DNA from: Mixia osmundae IAM 14324
Taxonomy: Eukaryota > Basidiomycota > Mixiomycetes > Mixiales > Mixiaceae
Length of the DNA: 64,000 nucleotides
Assembly: GCF_000708205.1 (NCBI RefSeq)
Contig: NW_014575563.1
Location: forward strand, 233,594 to 297,593
Direction: 5' to 3'
This document shows positions 23,513-35,513 of the stretch, one piece after another. Position 1 is the first letter of the stretch; each line of letters begins with the position of its first letter. The position numbers and the translations under genes are program-made. The notes beneath the pieces are model-generated. The model was not told the DNA's origin, made no database searches, and saw only the letters and a list, made by a program, of their open reading frames with translations.

Positions 23513-25341
23513 ATGCTCGGCGTGAGCGCACGACATGCTGCGAGGCCACCGCGAGCGTCATCATCCCGCTTGCGAGCCGTCTGTGGCGTTGCCAGCTCGG
23601 CAGGTCCACTCTCGTCTACGACGGCTCTTTGCAGTCAACGAGGCCTGTCGTGCAGCTCTGCACATGCTCGACCAGCTCCGAGCTCGGTATGGCGCTCTAG
23701 TACGCAATCTCGACTGAAGGGGCCGTCACCATCAGCTCGTCAGTCGAGAAGCCCCTCTAGCGCTCGCTATCTCACTCATCTGGGGCTCCCACAGGCACGC
23801 TACACACGACAAGCAGATGCGACGCCCTGAGCAAGTTCACCATGCCGGCTATGTCGCCCACTATGACGGAAGGCGGCATCGCCTCCTGGAAGAAGAAGGA
23901 AGGCGAATCGTTTGCGCCTGGCGACGTTCTGCTAGAGATTGTGAGGACTTGTCCCTCTCTGCAGCTGCCGCATGCTCAAGGCGTTCATTCTAGGAGACTG
24001 ACAAGGCTACCATGGATGTCGAGGCACAGGACGAAGGCGTCGTAGCCAAGATTGTCGTCGGAGACGGTTCAAAGGCTGTCCAAGTAGGCAAGGTGATCGC
24101 AGTCATGGCAGAGGACGCCGACGATATCGAGCAAGACAAAGTCGACAAGCTCGCGTCTGAAGCCGAGAGCGAAGAACCGAAGAAAGAAGAGCCCAAGCAA
24201 GAGAGCAAAGAGGATGAAGCCCCAAAGAAGGAAGAGGCGCCTGCCGAGCAAAAGGAGAAGCCAAAGGATGACGCGGAGCCGGACACAAAGTCGAGCAAGA
24301 AGCAGGACAAGTCGACAGAGACAAAGCAAAAGGAGCCCTCTGTGCCGCGTTCGTCGATCTATGCCACCCCTGCCGCCAAACGACTCGCACTTGACAAGGG
24401 CGTACCGCTCAGCAAAGTCAAAGGTACCGGGCCGAATTCGATCATCGTCGTGAGCGATGTCGAGGGCTACAAGTCTGACGGGCCCGTCGCTTCATCTGGT
24501 CCCTCGCCAGCAGTACCGACACAACAGATTGGTGCCAAAGCAGACGCAGGTGCCTTGCCAGCTTACACCGATACACCCGTATCTGGCATGCGCAGAACGA
24601 TTGCGAACCGCCTGACAGAGTCAAAGCGAGATACGCCGCATTATTATCTCACCGCAGAGATCAACGCAGATCGCTTGCTCAAGCTGCGCGAAGTCTTCAA
24701 CAAGGCCTCGCAATCTGCTAGCGAGAAGAGCCCCTCTGACGGCGTCAAAGCCGGCACGAAGCTATCTGTCAACGATTTCGTCCTCAAGGCGGCTTCGATT
24801 GCGCTCCAAGACGTTCCGGAGGCCAATGCAGGCTGGCATGGCGACTTCGTGCGACAGTATCACAAGGCTGACATTTCCATGGCTGTCGCAACACCGACGG
24901 GACTCATCACCCCCATTGTAAAAGACGTGGGCAGCAAAGGATTAGCAAGTATCTCAGCAGAAGCAAAAGCACTTGCAGCCCGGGCGAGAGATGGCAAGCT
25001 CCAGTCTCATGAATACCAAGGCGGATCCTTTACAGTCTCAAATTTGGGCATGCTCGGCATCTCTCACTTCACAGCCATCATCAACCCGCCACAGTCGTGC
25101 ATCCTTGCCATCGGCGCGACCGAGCAGAAGCTTGTCCTTGATCCCTCGAGCGAAAAAGGCTTCAAGGCGATAAACGTGATCAAGGTCACGTTGAGCTGTG
25201 ATCATCGTGTCGTAGACGGTGCCGTTGGTGCCCGATGGTACGTACCTGCTGCGGCTAGCCTGGTAGACCGCGCTCAAGAGGTCGTACAGGATGAAAGCTT
25301 TCTCGACTGCGCTCGAGAACCCGCTAACGTTCATGCTGTAA
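23513..25341 (+). CDS. LAT1: Pyruvate dehydrogenase E2, dihydrolipoamide acetyltransferase
   Basis: Core of the mitochondrial pyruvate dehydrogenase complex; transfers acetyl groups from lipoyl-lysine to CoA, 542 aa. Order: presequence rich in Arg/Ser ending LHTTSR, one lipoyl domain ([20 protein letters not shown], lipoyl-Lys in ETDKA), a long Lys/Glu/Pro linker, the E1/E3-binding domain ([20 protein letters not shown]), and the catalytic domain with [15 protein letters not shown]. Exons 23513-23699, 23795-23940, 23994-25237 and 25290-25341. The last intron is required: it replaces a read-through tail with the family ending ENPLTFML. The 95-bp first intron is inferred from phase and the presequence and is less certain. 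Confidence 0.94.
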
Positions 25342-25442
25342 ACCCTTCTTGTATCGACAATGTGATTGCAGGATGCGAAGCTCAGACGGGAGCACTGCAG
25401 TATGGCAATCTTCGATTATTTGCATTACATACAGTGAGACAT

Positions 25443-27357
25443 CTACAGGAAATCGCTAAGCATATCTCGCTTGTCAAAGCCTCGCGAGACGTGATCAACA
25501 AACATGGGTGTGCCCGTTCTAGCCGCGAATGGAACGTCCCACTCCTCTAAATCGAACTCGGTGTCCTCACCCGCCACTGAGAAAATTTTGAACCTCGAAA
25601 GAGCTTCACGCATCGCTATGACTTTGGACGCTTTGCCCATCGGGTTCTTGACTTTCTTCTTCTTAGTCGCCTTTGGGATAGCCGCCTTCTTTGTGCTCGT
25701 CGCTATTCTGACGGTGACCGTCGTCGTTGTGCTTGGTAGCGCAGACTTCGTCGTCACGGCCGCTAAGACGATCGAACTGCTGCTGGACAATGTGGACGTA
25801 GATGAGGTCGAGGTCGAAGTGGTGCTAGGCGGCACATAGCTCGGATCGTATTGATAAGGCATCATGCAGATCAGAAACATGAGCGTATCTTGGGACGAGC
25901 CAGTCTGAAAGCTGCCACTAGTAGTGTACGGATCATAGGTAAGCGCCTTTGGACGCGGCGGCAGAAATTGGCCAACACAAGCTTGCGAAGGTATTCCATT
26001 CCACGCTGCAGCCGAAAAGGTGTTACCGTATGTAGCGGCATTCAGATGACCTGCCGTTGCGATGCCAAATCCGATGTAGCCGTACTGTCCGGAGCTGCTC
26101 AGCGTGTTGTAGCGTACGGTGCCACCGCTGTTCTGGAATTGAGTCGAGTTGATACTGCCCCAGACGAGGGTACCCATTGCGATGCCGACTTTAATCATCG
26201 AGCCAGCAGAGACGATATTATTCTTTTCAACGATGAGACCGGAAAAGTTGCCGTTCCAGGGATAGAAATCGACCATGTTGATGCCGCCGAGCAGGGTTCT
26301 GTCCTCCGCTATGACAGTGTTGCCAGCGACGTACGAGTTGGGGCACCCAAAGAGCACGATCCCGCCGTCTGTCGGGTTCGTGATGACGTTGTTGATGATC
26401 GTCGTAGACGCGCAGGAGATGCTGATGCCATCTGCCCATTCGCCGGGCGCCGAATAGTCTCGTTTGGCTAGCTGGCGCGGTGGAGTGAGGAAGAATTGGT
26501 GCAGCTTCTTCAGCGAGGCATAGAATTGACGCGCCGTGTTGGGCGCAGTGCCGGAAGGTCCAAACTGTCCGTTGGACACCGTTGCATTGGTGCACGAGTT
26601 GCCGTAGCCCTCTAAACACGTTGTGAGTGAGAGGTTTCTCGGGGCAAGATCGTAGCTTACCAGTGATATGCATGGCCGTCCAGCCACGAGGTTCATAAGC
26701 ATGCACATTGTCGACGACCTGACCATTGGTTGGGCCACCGATCTCCATCAGTCCCCAGCCATTCTCGGTGAGTCTGCCTAGCAGCGGTCGATTGCCGTTG
26801 ATCTGGATGTTGCGCATTTTGATGAAATTGCAATCACCGCATGCGCCATAGATGGCGGTCGCTTGACCTGATCCCATGACATTGATGAGTGCGCGGCTGC
26901 TACCGGTGGGATAGCCTTGCGTCGACAGCTCCTGACCATGTGCGGTGAAGATGATGTAGCTGGTGATTGTGTAGACCGTGTTCGGGCACAGCGAGACGGT
27001 GTAGCCAGGCCCGCCTGCCGCAAAGAGTGCATTGATCGTGACGTCGTTGGCGGTCGATGGCAGGCACGGTAGGGCGGCCAGGCTGTACATGTGCTTGGTC
27101 GTGTTGGAGATATCAAGCGAGAGATCTTCATGACTCTTTGCTGCGCTGCTCGTGTCGACGCCGAGGTTCTCTAGATAGTCCTTGGCTTCTGCTGGCGATG
27201 GGCCCGGCTCTGGCACAAAGACTGGCCGCTCGGAAGCCGGACGAGCGCCGACACTGCTGACGCCACAATCTAGTATGTCGTGAAAGCTAGCAGACGATAG
27301 CAGTAGAGCCGTCAGCAGCGCATAGGCAGATGATCGCCGTCTGGCAATGCCTGACAT
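25443..27357 (-). CDS. Secreted right-handed beta-helix (pectin-lyase-like) protein
   Basis: A 621-aa secreted protein: signal peptide (core YALLTALLLSSA), then a parallel beta-helix repeat region rich in Asn, Gly, Ile and Val (GDCNFIKMRNIQINGNR, INNVITNPTDGGIVLFGCPN, GLIVEKNNIVSAGSM). This fold is shared by pectate lyases, polygalacturonases and glycoside epimerases; I see no catalytic signature that picks one. A Ser/Thr stretch follows, then a basic stretch (KKAAIPKATKKKKVKN) and an acidic/aromatic tail. One intron, 26612-26660, with GTAAGC donor. The unusual tail may be a surface-binding module. It converges with the E2 gene, with 101 bp between stops. Confidence 0.78.
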
Positions 27358-27888
27358 CTTGCCGTCAGAGTACGACAGCGTAGCCGAGAAGTTGAGCAGG
27401 CGCTATAAGACGAAGGCTATCAGCGGACTGCGTCACAGGAGGCACTCATTTGTCGCGGTAGCGTTCAATGAGCCGAGCGCACATGGCCAGCAAGGGCCGG
27501 GCTCGCTCTTCTCGATCACATCATTTGCATTCGAGAGCCTCGCTTTTCGCCGCAAGCACGCTGATTAGACGCTTTCCGGCGTGTAGCGAAGTTTGACTCG
27601 ACCTCCGACCGTGCGCCAATACGCTGACGGAAAAGGCGTTTTGGGAGAAATGGCGCGCGGACGCAAGCACGCGCCTGGACGGCAAAGGCAATTATCTAAT
27701 CAACATCACGACTCTGGTAGACGTGAAAATCAACCCAATGCCCCCTGACAGCGCGCCGCGAGCAGCTTGCTAGGCACGATTGATGCCCAGCTAGTCAATT
27801 TCGGCATGCAAAGCTGCTTGAGCGCGTCAATCTGCGTCGGAGCGCGTTGCCGTGACGATTGCGCATAGCGACGTGACACAACGACGTG
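27358..27888. other. Divergent intergenic region
   Basis: 531 bases between the beta-helix gene start and the coiled-coil gene start. Both promoters must lie here. I see no repeat, RNA gene or convincing motif. Confidence 0.4.
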
Positions 27889-30561
27889 ATGGCGGCAAAG
27901 GCGGCAGCTGATGCTCAGGCACCCGTCATGCCTGCTCGTTCAGCTGCGCGGCCCAGTTCAGGCATCAGACGGACTAGTGCATCTGCACAGGGCGAGGCTG
28001 CGCCAGCTGCTAGCACGCCTCCCCGAGCCACACCGTCGCGACAAAGCAGCTTCAACGGCCCCGGCACAAAGCCAAGCCTATCGCCCAATGCTACCGCAAC
28101 GACAAGCTCGCCAGGAGCGCAGAGAACGGCTGCCAATCTTGCTGCACGCAAGCTGAATGGCGTTACCGCGATCAGCAATGCCGCTCCCTCACCGACACGA
28201 ACGAGTACGCGCGCGCCGTCGAGCCCCGTCAAGCGAAAGCCGCCCCCTGCCGCAGACGTAGAACAGGTGCCGAGCCTGCAGCCGCAGGAGTCTGCCAGCG
28301 AGATAGAGCCAGCCCTTTCCCACAGATCGTCAGCGCAGTCATTTGCATCTGCCACGCAGCAGACAGCAGATAATGTCGTGTCGCATGTAGATGACGATGA
28401 CCAGGCCAACGATGAGTACTCGAGACTCGACAGAGCCTCTCTGCTCGAATCGGTCCGTCGTCATTCGAAGGTTGCCGAAGAGGTCCGTGCGCCCCTTGCC
28501 TAGCCAGCTCGGTCTTATGTGCCCATTACAGACTCTCAACGAACTCGAGCAAGCTAAGCAGCGAATACAAGAGCACTCTGATCAGCTCGATGAACTGCGC
28601 CAACAGCTGACACAGCAATCACAGAGGACGGATGACTCACTTGCGCAAGCCGAGCGTCTCGAAGCGGAGCTCTCTGCCCAACTAGAGGCCAACACTGCTC
28701 TGATCTCCAAGCTAGAAGCAGCAGAGAAGCAGCGTCAGGGCCTACATAAAGCCGTCGAATCACAGCAGCTCGAGTTGCAGGCGGAGAGAGAGCAGTGGAC
28801 GGCCGAAAAGTCTACGTTGGCAGCGGAGATCGCGCGCTTCGAGACAGAAATTGTCCAGCTGCAAATACGTCTGAAGCAGGCAGAAACCTCCTTGGCCGAG
28901 TCGACGGTCCAATCGGATTGTAAAGGCCTCAAGACCCCTACGTTGACAACAGGACCTGGCCAAAGCGGCGAAGACTCGCCCAGCTTGCGCCGAGAGGCGC
29001 TGAACCAGCTGGCGAGCCTTCAGTCACAGCACGATGTTCTGCAAGAGAAGCATTCGGCTTCCATCGCCGAGCATGAACACACCTTGGCCGAGCTGGACGA
29101 GATCAGACGTCTGAACGCGAATCTTATGCAAGAGAACGAGTCGTATGAAGTCTTGCTAAGGGAACGCACGATGACTGGCGAGATCTTGCAACAGCCTGTC
29201 TTTACCCGAGATTGGGACTCTATGTCGACGCCTCGCTCGAGCGTGTCCTCACCTACCACTGATCGTCGGCTGTCGGATTCAAGCTTGCAAGGCCAGAGTG
29301 CCGTAGATCTCGGCGCAGAACTCAGCAAAGCCACTTTCTTGGAGCCGTCCCGAACGGCGCAGTCCCGCCTGCGAGTCGTCAGTGACGCCAGCGAAGCCAA
29401 TGCAGAGACCGACGGTGAGCTGTTCTCGACATGTAATTGATCACTTGCTGAACCTCGCACGCAGCAGCCCGTGCAGAGATAAGACAGCTGAAAGAGGCGA
29501 ACAAAGCGCTGTCGCTATATGTGAACAAGATTGTCGAACGCATTATCGCTCACGAAGGATTCGAGAAGGTGCTAGCTGCAGACTATAGTCCTGCACTCTC
29601 GAGAGCCCCGTCGCAGCGCCGTACGCCTGTGACCGATGGCAAGGCTGCCATTTTCACGCGTCAGCAAGCCACCGCGACCGGATCTGTACTTCCACGCAGT
29701 CCTAATGTCGAAAGGACACGACGTGAAGCCAATGCGCTGCGCAGTCAAGCAGGGAACAGCCCCCCTCTGCCGATGCTGCCGCCTCCTACGCCGTCCGAGA
29801 CAAGAGCCGCAAAGGGAATGTCTCTCGACTGGCGCTCTTTGACGAGCATCATGGGCGGTAGCGACAGCAAGACCAAACAGCAAGTCACATCGCCTCCCGC
29901 TGGTTTTAGGCCCATGCTGCTCGGCGCAGCTGCTTCATCTTCTCTCGCGTCTACCCCGATTCCCGAAGCTTCAGTCTTACAGAGAACCGGTCCAGAGGAA
30001 GAAGACGAAGAGGATCAGCGAGAGCGCGAGCGTCTGGAAGCAGAGATGCGTTTGATGGGCATAGAAGAGCACGGCAGTCCAATACTGCATACAGCAAGCA
30101 AAGAGCCCTCTATCTCTTCTGTCGTCGATATTGGCAGCCGCGGTCATCATCGTCGCAAATCGTCAGCCCAAATCGCGTCGCCGATGTCAATCGATGCGCA
30201 GCGACAAGCCAATGAGGCCATGCAGCCTCGCTTCAGTCATCACTCATCCGCGAGCGGGTCGATCAGCGGATCATCGCAAACACGTCTTAGCGGGCTCGGC
30301 ATTGCGCCTGCCATTTCGCCGCAGCCTGGCGCTACTGCGGCGGATGCTGGTGACATCTCTGCAGCCTTCTCGCAGGCTACAACGCCAGGCTCTACAACCT
30401 CTAGTCTGCCAACAGAGAGCGCAGATACCTCGATATCTGACTCGGGATCCTTGCCCACTTTCTTGTCAGCAGCTGCCGACGATAGCGGTTCTGCTCAGCA
30501 GGCGCCCATATTGAGACCGAAGAGCTCGAAGCGAATGAGCTTCCTCTGGGGCGGAACTTGA
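27889..30561 (+). CDS. Coiled-coil protein of unknown function, 857 aa
   Basis: Residues 1-195 are low-complexity (Ser, Ala, Pro, Arg). Residues about 199-440 form a long heptad-type coiled coil rich in Glu, Gln and Leu (RIQEHSDQLDELRQQLTQQS, LEAELSAQLEANTALISKLE). A conserved-looking patch follows (NLMQENESYEVLLRERTMTG) and, after the second intron, RQLKEANKALSLYVNKIVER with HEGFEKVL. The C-terminal half is Ser-rich and ends in KRMSFLWGG. Exons 27889-28482, 28532-29414 and 29465-30561; both introns are GT-AG and in phase. I recall similar unnamed fungal proteins but no function. A cytoskeletal or membrane-tether role is only a guess. Confidence 0.8.
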
Positions 30562-30635
30562 TAGATTCTAGCTACAGTGGTGATACGACATATTTCCTGT
30601 TGTTGCTAGCCGAACTTGCGAATGTAGATTTTGTG

Positions 30636-32442
30636 TCAAGAGGCAATCTGAGCATCGAAGCGAGCTAGCCTACCCCAGAGCGCGTTGGGTCCACACTGTG
30701 GGGACCTTTGCGTCTGCATGACTGTACTGATTGAGTCTATTTGTAACAGATTGAGCCTCGTTGCTGTGGCGACAGGTGACCAAGTCACATAGCCTGCAGC
30801 GTTCGGACTGCCAGTATGGGCGTAGGCTGAGTACCGGGCCGTAATCTCCCTCGAGATTGCCGCTTGCGTCTTGTTGAGTGATGCGCCGTCGTCGAAAGTG
30901 AAAAAGATGTCGTCTTCATGGCAGACCTTGCCGGCGCAGTAGGGTATTGCCTGATCGAGTCAGTCAGCTCAGAATCTGCGGCGAAGTGTTCGACTCACTT
31001 GATTATCTGGATATGCAATACCCTGATTGAACTGTGCGAGATAGATTGACGGAATCTGCCGCGTCATATTGACAGCGTATTGCTGGATCGGACAGCGCCA
31101 GATGTAATCAGTACCGAGAAGCGTGAGCTCGTTACGTGTCCCGTCAGTATCGCTTTCGTTGACAGAATACAGCCCGGATGCGAGAACAGCTTTCTGCTGC
31201 AGAGGAGCAAGGCCTTGAACGATGCTGGGAAAGTAGCTCGAGGGTACTGGGGAAGTCCCAATCGCCGTGTAGATCTCGGGAGCAGCCTCTTCGCGTACAG
31301 ACGTCCAGATGAGAGAGCGATCAGTACGAGTGAAGAGTTTTCGATTGACTGCAGAATCAAAGCTGCGAACGACGAGCGAGCCGTCTATGATTGGTCTGAT
31401 CGGCTCGGCAGGTGATATATTGGCGATATGTTGTGATGCTTGCTCGTAGACGTTTGTTGTTGCATTGACGATGTGCGTGGGAGACATGGCACGATAGCAG
31501 GCGACGGTCGAGCATCCGCTTACTTGATCGATGTAGCCGGCCAGCTTCGCTCCAGTAGCGGCAGATTGATCGCCATATGCTGCGGGCGGAGATTGAAGTA
31601 TCGCTTGCGAGAAGAGCGCATCGGCGGTGGGCACGGTGAGGAGTGTCTTGATGAGCTGCGCGCCCGATGATTGGCCTGCTAGCGTGACCTTTGCCGAATT
31701 GTGCCAGAAGGCCTTGAGATTGTTGATGACCTGTAGCGCAAGCCTGACGTCCTTCACCGCATAATTGCCCGACAAACCGAGCGATGGCGCTCGATAGAAG
31801 CCAAGAATGCCCAGACGGTACTGAAGCACGACAACGATCATGTTGCCATTGACCGCGAGCGTTGCACCATCCAGACCGGCTGCGGTCTCGCTCCCACTAA
31901 CGAAGGAGCCACCTTCGAGCCAGACAAAGACGGGGAGTGCTGCGAGTGAGCCGCTTGAGGGTACATAGAGCGAGGCATAAAGACAGTCTTCCGATGAGGA
32001 TGCAATGCCGGCTTGTAAGCAAGCAGCTGGCGTCTTCTGTCCGTTCAGGCTGCACCACATCGTCAGCATGACTTTGGATGGGCAGCAAAAGCGCGTACAT
32101 TGCAGTACCGTTGGGTAAGGCGACAGGATCAGCAAGACGCAAGCTACCCACAGGAGGTTTTGCATAGGGCAACACATATCGGTATGCAGGGCCGTCTTTG
32201 ATGCCTGTCACATTGCCGTATGGAGTGGCAAGATGTATTGCCGCTGAGAGAGATGTCGAGACAGCTTTTGATCCTTGCGGATCTCCAAGAAGTGCCTCGG
32301 CAGCACTCTCGATAGCCGTTGATCCATCGATGACGGCCGCTGCCAGGGCCGAACTGCTGAAAGAAATGATGTTTGGCCTTGCTGATGGTGCGGCGGCTGT
32401 CAAAGTAGCGATAGCGCACCAGGATAGGATTGCGCCCTTCAT
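30636..32442 (-). CDS. Secreted type-B carboxylesterase/lipase
   Basis: Alpha/beta-hydrolase of 569 aa with a signal peptide (MKGAILSWCAIATLTAAAPS). Family blocks: SSSEDCLYASLYVP, VFVWLEGGSFVSGS (oxyanion loop), QYRLGILGF, nucleophile elbow VTLAGQSSGAQ (Ser of GQSSG), and CHEDDIFFTF carrying the likely catalytic His. Exons 32099-32442, 30999-32049 and 30636-30950, introns 49 and 48 bp. Compared with the usual HGGGF and GESAG, the oxyanion loop reads EGGSF and the elbow GQSSG, so substrate range may differ. It ends 74 bp from the stop of the convergent coiled-coil gene. Confidence 0.9.
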
Positions 32443-32609
32443 GTTTGCTGGAGGGATAGAGACAGCTACTGAGATCTAGAGGACATGAGGGGTGCGCCTT
32501 TGTTGGTCAGCGTCGGACTAGACGCCATCTTGGAAGCAGCCCATGTTGGCTTTTTGACATCGTCGCGTTCCTCGCGGTGTCGCAAGTCAACCTGCGATCG
32601 TGCGACGTC

Positions 32610-33625
32610 ATGGCGTCAATGTCGGACGCCCAGACGAAGCGACTGATGGGTAGGCTCAGCAGCATCAAGCATGTCCTGCTCGTCCTCTCCGGCAAGGGCG
32701 GCGTAGGGAAATCGTCAGTCGCCGTGCAGCTCGCCTTGACGTTACTCAGCTCCCAGCCCGGCGCACGCATCGGCTTGCTTGATATCGATCTCACTGGCCC
32801 ATCGGTTCCTCGCATGATGGGCATGGAAGGCCAGGACGTGCATCAATCGCGCGAGGGATGGGTGCCAGTGCACCTCTATGCGCCGAAGAAAGAGGATGCG
32901 TCAGCAGATGAAGAAAGAGGCGTACTCAAGTGCATGAGCATCGGCTTCCTCCTCAGCAACAGTCAGGAGAGCGTCGTCTGGCGTGGCCCAAAGAAGACGG
33001 CCATGATCAGGCAATTCCTGGGAGACGTCAGGTGGGGTGAACTGGATTGGCTTATCATCGACACACCGCCGGGTGCGCTCCCTCATCGGTCTGCTCACCT
33101 TGCCCGGCTAAATGCAGAGCAGGCACGTCTGACGAGCACATATCCCTCCTCGAGCAGCTAAGGCCCTTGCTTATGCCTGCCGTAGAGAGCATCGCCTTGC
33201 CGACATTAGACTCTCTGCTCGTCACAACACCTCAGGCTGTATCGCTCTCGGACGTGTCTAAAGAGCTCTCGTTTGCACGCAGAACGAGCCTGCCTGTGCT
33301 CGGACTCATCGAGAACATGTCTGGCTACGTCTGCCCTCATTGCGGCGACATCACGCCCGTCTTTGGCAAGGGCGGTGGCGAGGACTTTTGCAGGATAGAA
33401 GAAGAGAAGCGGATGGCCGGCCAGGGCGAAGGCTGTCGCTTTCTCGGTCGATTACCCATAGATACAGAATTTGTCGTGCTTATGGACACTGCTGCGCGCA
33501 AGCAACAGGTCGTCGATGGGCTGTTGCCCGCAGAGACTCTGCTAGACCGATATGTCAAGACGCCGACATATAAGATCTTCAAGGAGATCTGCACAAAGAT
33601 AGTGTCGCTAGTGGAAGCAGAATAG
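32610..33625 (+). CDS. CFD1: Cytosolic Fe-S cluster assembly factor CFD1 (NUBP2)
   Basis: P-loop scaffold ATPase that, with Nbp35, builds Fe-S clusters in the cytosol; 321 aa. P-loop GKGGVGKSS at residues 28-36, [39 protein letters not shown] and the cluster-binding CPHCGD pair following ENMSGYV. The intron 33073-33122 falls inside the DTPPGTSDEH block. It lacks the N-terminal four-Cys extension of Nbp35, which fits CFD1. In-frame ATG 32610 chosen; a second ATG nine bases downstream is possible. The start is 167 bp from the divergent carboxylesterase start. Confidence 0.95.
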
Positions 33626-33729
33626 ATATTTGCAAACGTTCTCAATGTTGTTGACATGTATAGTGCAGCCCCCACCAAGTTGCGAGCACAAGGATGCAGC
33701 AAAAAGTACAATCAGCACCCAGTGGTCGT

Positions 33730-34616
33730 CTATCTGTTGGACTTGGCGACTCGCTCTGTCAGTGACCAGACGAGTCAGTAGGGCATCTGAGAAGTTCAGT
33801 TGGCAGACTGACCCAGTTCATCCTTCTTCTTGATCGCGTAAGAATTGGAGGAACCCTTGGCGGCGTTGATGAGCTCATCCGCAAGGCACTCGGCAATCGA
33901 CTTGACGTTACGGAAGCTGGATTCTCGGACGCCGATGGTGAGCAGTGCAACAGCTTGGTTGACTCTTCGCAATGGCGAGACATCGACAGCCTGACGTCTC
34001 ACAGTGCCTTGAGAGCCAATTCGGGTCGAGTCCTCACGAGGTCCAGTGTTGATGATGGCGTCAACGTAGACCTGGATGGGGTTCTGGTCGGTCAGAAGAT
34101 GTACGCTACCGTGAATGGACATCAGCGCATGTCGTTCCGCAAGCAAGAGAGGACGCACATCTCAAAAGCGTGAGCGACGATGCGGACGGCCATCTGCTTC
34201 TTGCCGTTGTTACGACCATTCATCATGAGAGAGTCGACCATTCGTTCGACAATGGGCATGGATCCCTTTCGGAACTGCTTCTTGCTCCATCGGCCGGCAG
34301 TGTGAGGCACCCAGACGGCGTGTCTGACTTGAATGTAATCCGTCAGAGAGATGTCCTTGACTTCGATATCATTGGTCTCCCATCTGCCGAAGAGCTTCAC
34401 GCCATCTTCAGCGATTGTGACGAGTTCTGTGGACAGTCAAGTGCGCAGTGAAGCAATGCAGAGCAACGAATCCATCGAGCGTGACGAGTAAGGCAGCATC
34501 GACAGTGAGCATGGGGAGAACGAGAGAAGAGCACCAAAAGGTCAGCTGACAGCTCTCTCGACCTCTGCAGAGCTATACGCACCCGCAGGGACAACCTGTG
34601 CTCGCTTGGCCGCCAT
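33730..34616 (-). CDS. RPS5: 40S ribosomal protein uS7 (RPS5)
   Basis: Small-subunit ribosomal protein at the mRNA exit/E site, 206 aa. Nearly every block of the family is present: [94 protein letters not shown] and [20 protein letters not shown]. Exons 34583-34616, 34159-34426, 33813-34105 and 33730-33755. The first intron is 156 bp, the longest in the window, after only 11 codons, a pattern common in ribosomal protein genes. The last exon supplies only RVAKSNR; without that splice the protein would end wrongly. Two donors read GTGCGT. Confidence 0.97.
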
Positions 34617-34727
34617 GTTTGATAGCTACCCAAAGATCAGCGAAGCTGGCGCATGGAAGCCACTGCCACGTCACTTTTGACCGAGATTGTCTCTACGCGT
34701 CCGCGACGACGATTACCTTGCCAGAGC

Positions 34728-35513
34728 ATGGCGAGAGTCTCTGCATTTGCTCTGCCTGGCCAACAGCTTACGGGCGCACCTACAAAGCTTCAGTCTGGTG
34801 ATGGCACCTATACACGGGGCGGTCAAGTCATTTCCGCCCTCGCGGGACCCGTCCGACATGATAGCAAGGTCTGCACGATGATCTCATCATGCTCGATCGG
34901 CTCAGACAAATATGCAGACTGTGTCTGTTGGCAGAGAAGCTCAAGCAACACTGCTTCCGGAGGTTGGACAGATTGTCGGTCCCCAAAATCGACCCAGACA
35001 ATCTCTAATTATTGGACGGGCCGCAGGTCATCGGTACTGTCACTCGCATAGCTCGCGCCCAGGCGACGCTGGCCATTCAGGTCGTCGGATCTCGCTTGAC
35101 GGTGCGAGACATTCAAGGTGTCATCAGACCGCAAGATGTGCGGCTCCTCGCTAAGGACACGCTAAAGATCTGGCACTCTTTCCGGCCAGGCGATCTTGTT
35201 CGCGCACAAGTGGTATGTGACTCAAGGTTGGCCCTCAGTAGGGTCAGATAATTGACCTCGTAAAGTTATGTAGGTTTCGCCTGGCGATGCGAGGTCATAT
35301 TATCTCTCTACGGCAAGAAATGACTTAGGCGTCATCTCTGCTTCGTATGTGGTGCCCAAAAGCTACTCACAGCCAGCTGATCTTGGCCGATGAGATAGTG
35401 CTGAAGACACAGGCGAGCCTCTGGTAGCTATCAGCTGGGAAGAGATGCAGGATCCAACGACAGGCAAGACAGAGCTCCGAAAGGTTGCTGGGCCCGCAGC
35501 CAAGACGGACTGA
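34728..35513 (+). CDS. CSL4: Exosome subunit CSL4 (EXOSC1)
   Basis: S1-domain cap subunit of the 3'-5' RNA exosome. N-terminal ALPGQQLTG and GDGTYTRGGQVISALAGPVR, then the S1 region VIGTVTRIARAQATLAI and WHSFRPGDLVRAQVVSPGDA, then RSYYLSTARNDLGVISA and AISWEEMQDPTTGK. Exons 34728-34868, 34918-34974, 35027-35212, 35274-35344 and 35399-35513; all four introns (49-61 bp) keep phase. The start at 34728 gives 189 aa; an in-frame ATG at 34653 would add 25 residues but lies only 37 bp from the uS7 start on the other strand. The zinc-ribbon cysteines of some homologues are absent. Confidence 0.93.

Noticed and set aside
13344-25341. Functional cluster of pyruvate dehydrogenase E2 with its phosphatase
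   Set aside because: The genes are 8 kb apart with unrelated genes between; probably coincidence.
34427-34582. Possible snoRNA in the uS7 first intron
   Set aside because: No convincing box C/D pair or H/ACA boxes could be read.
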